Below are positions 16,192 to 24,255 of a stretch of DNA of 64,000 nucleotides, one piece after another. The stretch is from positions 1 through 64,000 of the forward strand of contig UPZG01000007.1 of the NCBI GenBank assembly GCA_900538705.1, written 5' to 3'. Positions within the stretch are counted from its first letter, which is position 1. Each line of letters starts with the position of its first letter. Source of the stretch: an uncultured Porphyromonadaceae bacterium. Lineage in GTDB: Bacteria > Bacteroidota > Bacteroidia > Bacteroidales > Barnesiellaceae_A. A program made the position numbers and the translations under genes. The notes below the pieces were generated by a model that was not told the DNA's origin, ran no database searches, and saw nothing but the letters and a program-made list of their open reading frames with translations.

Positions 16192-18524
16192 CATTGTAGG
16201 GGCGTTTTTTTCGCTCCTTCGATATTTTGCTCTACAAACTCCATCGGCGATAAGCCGGTCTCTTTTTTGAATACTTTACCAAAATATTTGGCATCACTGA
16301 AGCCCGTCATATATGCCACTTCGGCTACTGTATGCTGGCGAAGCAACAACAACTGTTTGGCTCTTTTAATACGGATGCCTTTGATAAATGCAAGAGGTGT
16401 AATATCTAAATAATCTTTGATGCGTTTATAAAAAACAGTACGCCCTACATGCAACGCATCGGCTAATTCATCGACAGTAAAATCGGGGTCGGCCATATGC
16501 TCTTCAACACACGCAACGGCAGCCTGCAAGAAACGCTCCTTCTCGGGCATAATCTCTGGCGATGCCGGCATAATATCGAGAGCCTCTGCTTCTCTTGAAG
16601 CTCTTTGTCTGTTGCGCCTATACAAATGGAAGACCAAAGCCAACAAAACAAGTAACAAAACAGCTGCTATCCAATAAATGGTGGGGAACGACGACTGTTC
16701 CACATCGATAACTATCGTCTTGGCATTGGTCGTCCAAATACCATAGCAATCGGTCGAACGCACCTCTACACGATGTTTTCCCAGCGATAGCCCCGACAAC
16801 CGTATATACCTCCTATCGGCAGGTAATAACTGCCACCTGCTCTCTCCATCCAAACGGTACGCATAACGAATGCTGGCCGGATAACGGAAATCTATGGCAA
16901 CAGGTTCTATTGTCACGTCGGTATCGTATGGCACTTGCAGCAACGTATCGCACATCGTATAGATTGAATCGCCTACTTGCACCGACTTCCAATAAAGTGG
17001 CGGTATATAATCATTGTCGTAATGCTTGTTTATCTCTAACCACCCCTCGGCATAACCTATACGCAAAAGGGAGTCTACCCTACAAGGATGTGCCTCGGAG
17101 AAAGTCATATTATGGTGAAAATAAGACTGGTCAAACTGTTGTATATCTCCATCGGAGTCATAACGAACCAACTTATTGTCGCACACCAGCCACAATTGGT
17201 CTTTTTCATCGGCCGCCAACGATAGAATTACATTGCACCGTACACCATCGAGCGACACCGGGCTAAGTTCATATCCTTGAGGTGTGGATACAAGCTTAAA
17301 AAGGCCGGCACCCATCGTCGATACATAAGTGGCTTGTGACGTAGAACACACAAACGAAAAGTCATGTCCTTCTTGCTGCCAAAGCAAACGGCCTCGCATG
17401 TCGAATATATAAAGCCCTTCGGTACCGGTTGCCACTATACAGCTATCCAATACCCCAACATACCGTATCTTTTTACCCGACAAAAGCTCCTGTTGCACCG
17501 TCCCTGCTCTTTCATCAAAAATATTGATACCCCCGAAAGTAGCCACCCATAAACGCCCGTTCCCGTCGCTACAAAGGTCATAAACCATATCGTTAATAAG
17601 AGAATGGTCGGCAGTACAATAATGCATCACTTTATACGACTTCTCTCCAACAATGTCGCAACAGAAAAGTCCGTCACCCTTGGAGGCAATCCATACTCTT
17701 CCAGAGGCGTCCTGCTTAATAGCATAAACGCTACGGGCAAAAGGCTCTAACTGCGTTACCACTTTACCTTGCGGCGAGAGACTACCCAATAACCTGTCGG
17801 AGGAATCGTAAACACACACAATTCCATTTTTTGTAGCCACCCAACGCGAACCGTCGGCCAACAGGCAGAAAGCTCTTATCTCGTCTCCATAAAAAGGAGC
17901 ATACCGGTCGTCACTAACGCGACGATGGTAGGTAAAAAGCCCCGAAGCAAAAGTTATCTTATACAAGGCATCATTGAAGGCTACCCACAGATTTCCTTGC
18001 CTGTCGGTGTACGAAGCAAGCAATGTGCGTTCAAACGACTTATTTTCGTTGACCGTCAGGCGACGTGGTATCTGCCATTTATCGGCCGATATAACAAGGT
18101 CGTTACCATCTACATGCAGACGATACGGATTATGCCGACGGGGTTTTAATGGTACTCCTAACGTATCGGGCAAAAAGCGATACCTGCAACGGTCGAAAAG
18201 ATAAGTCTCACCATTGTCTCCGATGCAAGCCAGGTAGCGACTATCTACAGCCAGCCGCACACGGTGTAAGCGACCTATTACATTACCGTTATCAAGGAGA
18301 TTGAACGTATCGAAGGCCTTACCATCATAGCGACACAATCCATTCCATGTAGCAATCCATAGAAAGCCGTCTTCGTCTTGTTCCATATCGAAAATAATAC
18401 GGTGCGACAAACCATCTTGCGTGGTATATACCTCTACACGCATGTCGGTATGCACCGGCCATGCGGCAAAAGGCATCAACAACAATGCCACAAAGAGTGA
18501 TATGCGCTTTATACTGACAGACAC
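16191..18524 (-). CDS. Membrane-bound Reg_prop/Y_Y_Y/AraC regulator without kinase domains
   Basis: 777 aa from a GTG start. Signal/anchor (about residues 5-25), then a periplasmic sensor built of beta-propeller repeats (GFLWIATWNGLCRYDG, GRLWVATFGGINIFDE and other Reg_prop units), a Y_Y_Y-type domain (about 555-625), a single membrane helix (IYWIAAVLLLVLLALVFHLY), and a cytoplasmic AraC helix-turn-helix (about 680-770; VAYMTGFSDAKYFGKVFKKETG). The histidine kinase, ATPase and receiver domains of hybrid two-component systems are absent, so it resembles SusR-like one-component regulators. A promoter at 18548-18578 places transcription start at about 18541, which favours the GTG at 18524 over the ATG at 18587. 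Likely activates the neighbouring pectin genes. Confidence 0.85.
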   Translation of the reverse strand: MSVSIKRISLFVALLLMPFAAWPVHTDMRVEVYTTQDGLSHRIIFDMEQDEDGFLWIATWNGLCRYDGKAFDTFNLLDNGNVIGRLHRVRLAVDSRYLACIGDNGETYLFDRCRYRFLPDTLGVPLKPRRHNPYRLHVDGNDLVISADKWQIPRRLTVNENKSFERTLLASYTDRQGNLWVAFNDALYKITFASGLFTYHRRVSDDRYAPFYGDEIRAFCLLADGSRWVATKNGIVCVYDSSDRLLGSLSPQGKVVTQLEPFARSVYAIKQDASGRVWIASKGDGLFCCDIVGEKSYKVMHYCTADHSLINDMVYDLCSDGNGRLWVATFGGINIFDERAGTVQQELLSGKKIRYVGVLDSCIVATGTEGLYIFDMRGRLLWQQEGHDFSFVCSTSQATYVSTMGAGLFKLVSTPQGYELSPVSLDGVRCNVILSLAADEKDQLWLVCDNKLVRYDSDGDIQQFDQSYFHHNMTFSEAHPCRVDSLLRIGYAEGWLEINKHYDNDYIPPLYWKSVQVGDSIYTMCDTLLQVPYDTDVTIEPVAIDFRYPASIRYAYRLDGESRWQLLPADRRYIRLSGLSLGKHRVEVRSTDCYGIWTTNAKTIVIDVEQSSFPTIYWIAAVLLLVLLALVFHLYRRNRQRASREAEALDIMPASPEIMPEKERFLQAAVACVEEHMADPDFTVDELADALHVGRTVFYKRIKDYLDITPLAFIKGIRIKRAKQLLLLRQHTVAEVAYMTGFSDAKYFGKVFKKETGLSPMEFVEQNIEGAKKTPLQ

Positions 18525-18547
18525 TGGAAAAACGACCTTTTTATAAG

Positions 18548-18578
18548 CAAATATATAATATTCCTGTATGACATGCAA
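18548..18578 (-). promoter_or_regulatory. Promoter of the AraC-type sensor gene
   Basis: TTG (complement of 18576-18578), 20-nt spacer, TATATTTG (complement of 18548-18555), a complete Bacteroidota promoter. It lies inside the longest open frame of the downstream gene, which is why the shorter GTG start was chosen. Confidence 0.65.
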
Positions 18579-18715
18579 CATCTTCACTTATACGCAGGTA
18601 TATTGTATTTTACCTGTCAATACATATCAGTAGGCTGACTACCAGTACATTTCTGATAAAGAAGTAATAACATGACATTAACAAAATGAACTTGTTAATA
18701 TTATGAAAAGCAATT

Positions 18716-18744
18716 TTGTATCGACCAAAATATAACTATGTTTG
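18716..18744 (+). promoter_or_regulatory. Promoter of the metalloprotease gene
   Basis: TTG at 18716-18718, 18-nt spacer, TATGTTTG at 18737-18744. The start point, about 18751, is 24 nt before the ATG. The -7 box is within the left arm of a perfect 17-bp inverted repeat. Confidence 0.6.
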
Positions 18745-18770
18745 CACACATAAAAACATAGTTATATTTT
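18727..18770. promoter_or_regulatory. Perfect 17-bp inverted repeat over promoter and leader
   Basis: Arms 18727-18743 and 18754-18770 are exact reverse complements (AAAATATAACTATGTTT), separated by 10 nt. It covers the -7 box and start point, and ends 4 nt before the start codon. As DNA it could be an operator; as a palindrome lying across the start point it does not form wholly within the mRNA. Confidence 0.85.
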
Positions 18771-18774
18771 ACCG

Positions 18775-21348
18775 ATGAAAATACTAAAAACCTCAACATG
18801 GCTACTGATGTTAGCCATAGGGCTATCAACTGCCGAAGCTTCTCCAAAGCTCGACTTCTGGAATCGCAACAAGAAAAAGAAAGAGAAAACCGAACAAACC
18901 ACCGATACCACCCGCAGTAGTTACGACAAACTGATTGCCGGGAGTAAAACGGCAAAAGGGATGTTCAATACATTCATCACCAAGAAAAATGAATTGCTGA
19001 TAGAGATTCCCGACTCTATGCTCAACCGAGTATATCTCATATCAAATCGCATCGCCGCAACAAGTGATACCCGTATGGGCGTTGCCGGTGAAATGGTAAC
19101 CGACCCTACGATGATACGATTCAGTCGTAACGAACAAACTGTATTCATACACGAATCGCAAATCAACGATATTGTAAAGCCTGGCGACCCCATCAAACCC
19201 TCTTTCGATAAGAACTTTACCGACCCTATTATAGCAAGCTTCAAAATAAAAGAACACAACCAGAAAGGGAATAGCGTTGTCATTGATGCCACAAGTTTCT
19301 TCACAAGCAACACGCCCATCATCGACCCGCAAGGCAACCTGCGCAAAAAAGACAAAAAGAGTGGCGGTAGCGGCTTTATAGAGAGTGTAAAGGCTTTCCC
19401 CGGAAACATTGAGATACGCTCTGTCATTCACTACACAGGCGAAGAACCTGTTACACTCACCATGCACAGGTCGCTGATACTGCTGCCCGAAAAGCCCATG
19501 CAGCCACGTCTACGTGATAAACGAGTAGGATATTTCTCAAACAACAAAAACATCTTTACATCCGATGCCGACAAGATAGAAAATGAGACATATATACACC
19601 GCTGGCGTATTGAGCCACGCCCCGAAGATCGCGAGGCTTATTTCGCAGGACAATTGGTTGAACCGGCTAAACCTATCATATTCTACGTCGACACAGCTTT
19701 CCCCGACAAATGGCGCCGAACAATACGACAAGGCATCGAAGATTGGAACGTAGCCTTTGAAGCCGCCGGATTCAAAGGCGCTGTCATCGCCCGCGACTAT
19801 CCTTCTAAAAGCGAAAATCCCGATTTCGATCCCGACGATATGCGATACAGTTGTGTCAAGTACGCCACTACCGATATTGCCAATGCCATGGGACCAAGCT
19901 ATGTCGACCCACGCAGTGGCGAGATTCTTACAGCCGACGTAATATGGTACCACAATGTACTATCACTCGTACATAATTGGCGATTGGTACAGACCGGAGC
20001 CGTAGATGAACGCGTACGAAAAGAAAAATTCGACGACAAGGTGATGCGCGAATCGCTACGCTACGTAGCCTCGCACGAGATAGGCCACACTTTAGGACTG
20101 ATGCACAACATGGGTGCAAGCTACTCTTTCCCCGTCGACTCTTTACGCAACCCTGCCTTTACACAGAAGTACGGTACAACACCCAGCATCATGGACTATG
20201 CTCGCAACAACTTCGTGGCGCAACCGGGCGACCTGGAGCGCGGTGTACGACTCACGCCTCCTATCTTGGGTGTATACGACATATATGCTATCAACTGGGG
20301 CTATCGCCTGATTGAGGGAGCCGAAAGCCCGGCCGATGAATTGCCTACCCTCGAGCATTGGATTGCCGACAAAGCCGGTAACGCAATGTACGAATTCGGA
20401 GCACAACAATTTCCATATACCATCGACCCTACCGACCAGACCGAAGACCTCGGCAACGACCATATCCTTGCCGGGAATTACGCCATAAAAAACCTGCACA
20501 TCATAGCAGCCAACTTCATGAAGTGGCTGTACAGTCCCGGCAAAGACTACGACGACGCCCTGACTACATACAAGGCCATCATATCGCAATATAAGCGACA
20601 CATAGGACATGTTGTACCATACATCGGCGGGAAAATACACAAAGAGGTGCGCCAAGGCGACAACGCCATGCCCTACGTATACACAGACAAGGCTACACAG
20701 AAAAAAGCGTTGCAATGGCTTCTCAACGAAGCCCGTACCTATCGCGAATGGCTCACCCCCGACTCCCTGCTACTGCAATTGAGCTTACCCTTAGACTCTT
20801 ATCAGGAGCTCCACACCAGCATGTATGAGCGACTGCTTGCCAATGATGTCCTATACCGTATCTACGAGGGGAACTGCCTACAGCCGGCTACCCACTACTC
20901 CGTTACCGAATACTTAAACGATTTGATTGACGAGGTATTCAAGATGACACTGCGCAACCGTAAGCTCGACCTGGTAGAACGCGACATGCAACGTACCGTC
21001 ATCGACATACTGCTGCGCAACTACGCTCCCGGCAACAAAGGGAAGATTGTCGCACTCGCCGCATCGGAAGATAAATATCTGAAAGAGTTCTGTCTCAACG
21101 AACCGGCCTTGCCTTGCAGCCACACACTCTGCGAGAGAAATGCTGCCGAAACGGCTTTCACTCGTATTACCATCTCTACACCAAGATTCAGCAAAGACGA
21201 GCTGGCGCCCTACATGTTAGGAGCTCTCAAACGTATTGAGACTATCTACAAGCAACACCGCGCAGCTACCGCCGATAACGATACACGCAATTTCTATGAC
21301 TACCAACTGCTGCTCATACAACAAGGGCTGGAACCCGATAAGCAGTAA
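18775..21348 (+). CDS. Secreted zinc-dependent metalloprotease (DUF5117/DUF4953 type)
   Basis: 857 aa, typical length. Signal peptide (1-22), a Lys/Glu-rich linker, a DUF5118/DUF5117-type region (about 55-330), then the catalytic metzincin-like site HEIGHTLGLMH at residues 434-444 (zinc ligands His434, His438, His444; Glu435 catalytic). A long helical C-terminal domain follows. Members are common in Bacteroidota and are often beside Sus-type loci; substrates are unknown. It is monocistronic, with a promoter and perfect dyad upstream and a strong terminator downstream. Confidence 0.9.
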   Translation: MKILKTSTWLLMLAIGLSTAEASPKLDFWNRNKKKKEKTEQTTDTTRSSYDKLIAGSKTAKGMFNTFITKKNELLIEIPDSMLNRVYLISNRIAATSDTRMGVAGEMVTDPTMIRFSRNEQTVFIHESQINDIVKPGDPIKPSFDKNFTDPIIASFKIKEHNQKGNSVVIDATSFFTSNTPIIDPQGNLRKKDKKSGGSGFIESVKAFPGNIEIRSVIHYTGEEPVTLTMHRSLILLPEKPMQPRLRDKRVGYFSNNKNIFTSDADKIENETYIHRWRIEPRPEDREAYFAGQLVEPAKPIIFYVDTAFPDKWRRTIRQGIEDWNVAFEAAGFKGAVIARDYPSKSENPDFDPDDMRYSCVKYATTDIANAMGPSYVDPRSGEILTADVIWYHNVLSLVHNWRLVQTGAVDERVRKEKFDDKVMRESLRYVASHEIGHTLGLMHNMGASYSFPVDSLRNPAFTQKYGTTPSIMDYARNNFVAQPGDLERGVRLTPPILGVYDIYAINWGYRLIEGAESPADELPTLEHWIADKAGNAMYEFGAQQFPYTIDPTDQTEDLGNDHILAGNYAIKNLHIIAANFMKWLYSPGKDYDDALTTYKAIISQYKRHIGHVVPYIGGKIHKEVRQGDNAMPYVYTDKATQKKALQWLLNEARTYREWLTPDSLLLQLSLPLDSYQELHTSMYERLLANDVLYRIYEGNCLQPATHYSVTEYLNDLIDEVFKMTLRNRKLDLVERDMQRTVIDILLRNYAPGNKGKIVALAASEDKYLKEFCLNEPALPCSHTLCERNAAETAFTRITISTPRFSKDELAPYMLGALKRIETIYKQHRAATADNDTRNFYDYQLLLIQQGLEPDKQ

Positions 21349-21395
21349 ACAGGTGACATCATACCGTAGGCAATTACCTAACGGCTGAAACTCAA

Positions 21396-21437
21396 AAGAG
21401 AAAGGGAGGCAAAGTTGTTTTTGCCTCCCTTTCTCTT
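21396..21437. terminator. Bidirectional terminator between convergent genes
   Basis: A perfect 18-bp hairpin (arms 21396-21413 and 21420-21437, GAGAAAGGGAGGCAAA core) with a 6-nt loop. It sits between the converging metalloprotease and DUF3667 genes and should stop both. Confidence 0.85.
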
Positions 21438-21465
21438 ATCCGGCAATATTTTCCATTCTGCCCTT

Positions 21466-22182
21466 CTACCACCCTTTCACAAACAATACTACTATGAAAC
21501 TCAAAGCAATCGTCAGTACCATATAGATAAGCACACCCAACAGCGTACGCCATACCGTACTCCAAAACGGACGGGGGAAAAAGGCAAAAGCAACCCGGAA
21601 CGTAAGCAACAAATATACTACCATGACCACCCCAATAAAGCGGTTAAAAAAGACTGCATCAAAATATGTAAAGGGAGTGACCAAGATAGAAACCAACAAA
21701 TACAATACCCACATATAACAGCATCCAAGGAAATACTCTACCCAATTATACTTTCCTGAGCCTCCTTTATAGAAAGCCATCTTTATGGCCAACACAATAA
21801 ACGGTATGGTCAGTATGGTCACAAGAGTAAAGTGCGAAACAATCCATTGAGATGACTCCGATATACTTATACCCGATATGGTTCCGGGAATAACCGGTAC
21901 AACATTATTTATAAAAACAGCTATCACGCACCACACGGCAAGAAACTGTACGGGTGCCATGTAAGGTTTGCGACGTCCTGCAAAATAGTCGGTCAACAGC
22001 TGCCGAGGGTTTCGTATAAGCACCCACGTCGTCCGCATGAAAGTGTTATCCATATGGAAAATACCATGCACTAAACTCTCTAATACACTCTTCCACGTCA
22101 AGCGGTCGGTCTTGGCGCTCTGTCCGCACTCACTGCAATACTTGCCATCGACCTCTTTCCCGCAATTCTTACACAATATCAT
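21466..22182 (-). CDS. DUF3667 zinc-ribbon membrane protein
   Basis: 238 aa. The start at 22182 opens with a zinc ribbon (CKNCGKEVDGKYCSECGQ), then a cytoplasmic helix with LTWKSVLESLVHGIFHMDNTF, and four to five hydrophobic helices (about 85-235). This is the pattern of the DUF3667 family (zinc-ribbon domain plus membrane domain). Function unknown. A -7 box at 22196-22203 lies just before the start, which excludes the longer frame beginning at 22290. Confidence 0.8.
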   Translation of the reverse strand: MILCKNCGKEVDGKYCSECGQSAKTDRLTWKSVLESLVHGIFHMDNTFMRTTWVLIRNPRQLLTDYFAGRRKPYMAPVQFLAVWCVIAVFINNVVPVIPGTISGISISESSQWIVSHFTLVTILTIPFIVLAIKMAFYKGGSGKYNWVEYFLGCCYMWVLYLLVSILVTPFTYFDAVFFNRFIGVVMVVYLLLTFRVAFAFFPRPFWSTVWRTLLGVLIYMVLTIALSFIVVLFVKGW

Positions 22183-22485
22183 TGTTTTTTTCCTGCAAAG
22201 ATATAAAAATTCAACAAACCACGACCTCATAATAGTCGCTACAGCCATGGAGTAATCGTATGCAACCACGTCAAAAACAAACGAATGCAAGTAAAATGAC
22301 GAACAAAAACCGAGCTTGCTCTTGAGCCTTCATAACGACATTTCAATCACTATCACCGCCAGAATAAACAGAAGCAGAAGGCTTTTTACGGCCTCCTGCT
22401 TCTGTTTTACGGCTACTGTTCGCAGGGTAATTATAACGTCATGATAAGGATGACGCGTTTTGCCAACGAATGCATGATTTGCATA
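22183..22485. other. Intergenic region with a -7 box and a hairpin
   Basis: About 300 nt. It holds a minus-strand -7 box (complement of CAAAGATA, 22196-22203, reading TATCTTTG) for the DUF3667 gene, and a long hairpin at about 22366-22408 (AACAGAAGCAG.../...CTGCTTCTGTT) followed on the minus strand by an A/T stretch, likely the terminator of the 22486-23136 gene. Nothing else recognised. Confidence 0.6.
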
Positions 22486-23136
22486 CTACTCGGCATTCTC
22501 TTTCAGCCACTTCATCCGTCGCATATCGGGAAGATGTTTTACACGGAACTCTTCAAACTTGGCATAAAATCCTTCTCCATCGGGACTTGCCGCATAGAGA
22601 CCGACCTGTACAGGGGTATTGTCTTGTAACCAGGCATTTCTCATCATGACATATTCCTTATCATCAAAAGAGTAAAATACTTCTACGGCATCGAGTCTTC
22701 TTACAGCTTTAATCCAGATAAAAGGAACAGCCTTATCAAGAGCAATGACACTCCAATCGGAAGTCTTATGTGTAACTACCGTACTCAAATTAAACTTTCC
22801 ATCCACATATTCAATTCCGCACTTGATATAGTTCTCATGGTCGATGCGAAGCATAAGTCCGGCTTGGTCAAAACGTACCTTGTAATCGCCTGAAACCTTC
22901 ACTTTTACCTCGAACTCACCCCCATAAGTGGTGTAATAAAAGGGAGCATCGTCTACGGTAAAACCATAATGAGAGACTCTCCAATAATCGCTATGAGGAG
23001 TTACAAACATAGAAAGTACTCCGCTCTCTATTTCCCACTGCTCAGGCTCATTAAACCAGAGCATCTTCTCCAATGACTGTGCTTTACAATATTGTAACGA
23101 CATAAAAATCACAAAAAAACAAATAAATTTTTTCAT
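22486..23136 (-). CDS. Secreted DUF1349-like lectin-fold protein
   Basis: 216 aa with an N-terminal signal peptide (MKKFICFFVIFMSLQYCKA). The body resembles DUF1349/concanavalin-like proteins: FEVKVKVSGDYKVRFDQAGLMLRID, YVDGKFNLSTVVTHKTSDWS and a late VGLYAASPDGEGFYAKFEEF. Such jelly-roll domains bind or process carbohydrates, but no catalytic residues are evident. The start was chosen to begin the signal peptide. It is transcribed divergently from the LuxR-type regulator and shares a palindromic promoter region with it. Confidence 0.75.
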   Translation of the reverse strand: MKKFICFFVIFMSLQYCKAQSLEKMLWFNEPEQWEIESGVLSMFVTPHSDYWRVSHYGFTVDDAPFYYTTYGGEFEVKVKVSGDYKVRFDQAGLMLRIDHENYIKCGIEYVDGKFNLSTVVTHKTSDWSVIALDKAVPFIWIKAVRRLDAVEVFYSFDDKEYVMMRNAWLQDNTPVQVGLYAASPDGEGFYAKFEEFRVKHLPDMRRMKWLKENAE

Positions 23137-23255
23137 ATCTCTTTTTATCAAAACATTTTAAGAACCGACCTCTTGCAGCTTTCGTTCTACCATTCACTCG
23201 GCAATATTCTTAACGTCTCTTCTTGCCCAAGCGATATAAATAACCATTAAACTTA

Positions 23256-23273
23256 TTACATTTGCAAATGTAA
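23256..23273. promoter_or_regulatory. Perfect 18-bp palindrome carrying two divergent -7 boxes
   Basis: TTACATTTGCAAATGTAA is a perfect dyad. It holds TACATTTG on both strands (plus 23257-23264; minus complement of 23265-23272), so both divergent genes could start here. For the minus-strand gene a TTG partner lies 18 nt away (complement of 23291-23293); for the plus-strand gene no -33 was found. It is a plausible operator for the adjacent LuxR-type regulator. Confidence 0.6.
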
Positions 23274-23325
23274 GTCATTGTTATATAACACAATGATTAT
23301 AAATAACCATTTATCGTTTACTACG

Positions 23326-24078
23326 ATGGATACTAAAGCGATATTGAACAAAAAATTTCTTGCACAAGATTTTTCTGAGCAACAGCATTATAGCGAACTG
23401 CTAAAGAGATACAAGGATATTGCTTGCAATTATGCCACGATGGAAAATGCTATTGCCGTTCTAAGCGACATGAGAACAAATGCCAGCTACATATATTACG
23501 GGAAATTTTCAGAGACACTCGGACTGTGCAACGATAATGAGAAAAATGAAGTTTCTTCGATTTGGGAAGAAGAAATCTTCAAGCTTATTCATCCCGATGA
23601 CTTAGCCCAAAAACATCTTCACGAATTATGCTTCTACCACTTTATTAAGAAACAACCTAAAAAAAAGAGCGCCGATTTCTATCTCATGAGCAAAATCCGC
23701 ATAAAAGCAGAAGGAGGCTACATTCCTGTATGGCATCGGATGTTTTATATCTATACACCTTCCAACAGAACATTATGGCTTGCTCTATGCCTTTATAGCC
23801 CTTTACCGTTCAACTTATCTTCCAAATGCCTTATTGTAAACTCTGTAAACGGTCAGGTTATAGAATTGGAGAAACAAAGCAACTCTCAAATATTATCTAA
23901 TAGAGAGATTCAGGTTCTCTCTCTTGTAGACAAAGGCATGACAAGTAAAGACATAGCTCATACCCTTTCTATCAGCATCAACACAGTAAGTCGTCATAGG
24001 CAAGAGATTCTAGGCAAACTACAAGTAAAGAATTCTATCGAGGCATGTCGAGTAGCGAAAGATTTAGAGTTGATTTAA
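23326..24078 (+). CDS. LuxR-type DNA-binding regulator with PAS-like sensor region
   Basis: 250 aa from the ATG at 23326 (an ATG at 23293 is also possible and adds 11 residues). The N-terminal ~160 residues contain a PAS-like region (EEEIFKLIHPDDLAQKHLHEL, a typical PAS_3-like turn), and the C-terminal ~60 residues form a LuxR helix-turn-helix (SNREIQVLSLVDKGMTSKDI, then ISINTVSRHRQEILGKLQ). There is no receiver domain. Such regulators sense a cytoplasmic signal and bind palindromic sites like that in its own promoter. It is divergent from the DUF1349-like gene. Confidence 0.8.
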   Translation: MDTKAILNKKFLAQDFSEQQHYSELLKRYKDIACNYATMENAIAVLSDMRTNASYIYYGKFSETLGLCNDNEKNEVSSIWEEEIFKLIHPDDLAQKHLHELCFYHFIKKQPKKKSADFYLMSKIRIKAEGGYIPVWHRMFYIYTPSNRTLWLALCLYSPLPFNLSSKCLIVNSVNGQVIELEKQSNSQILSNREIQVLSLVDKGMTSKDIAHTLSISINTVSRHRQEILGKLQVKNSIEACRVAKDLELI

Positions 24079-24195
24079 CTCCATATGATAAGTTATAGCA
24101 GCAGGCAAGTATAGTTTGCATATCACATCAAATAGATGTAGCTACATCCTATCGAAAAGCCTTTTCACTTACAAGAGAATTATCTTCTTTTTACA

Positions 24196-24233
24196 ACAGA
24201 AGCGGGAGGCCAACACCTTCCGCATCTGTTCAT
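24196..24233. terminator. Imperfect terminator-like hairpin
   Basis: ACAGAAGCGG...CCGCATCTGTT pairs with a few bulges between the convergent LuxR and SusA-like genes. It lacks a T-run on the plus strand, so its strength is uncertain. Confidence 0.4.
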
Positions 24234-24255
24234 ATTGCAACTATTTCCGTTACTA

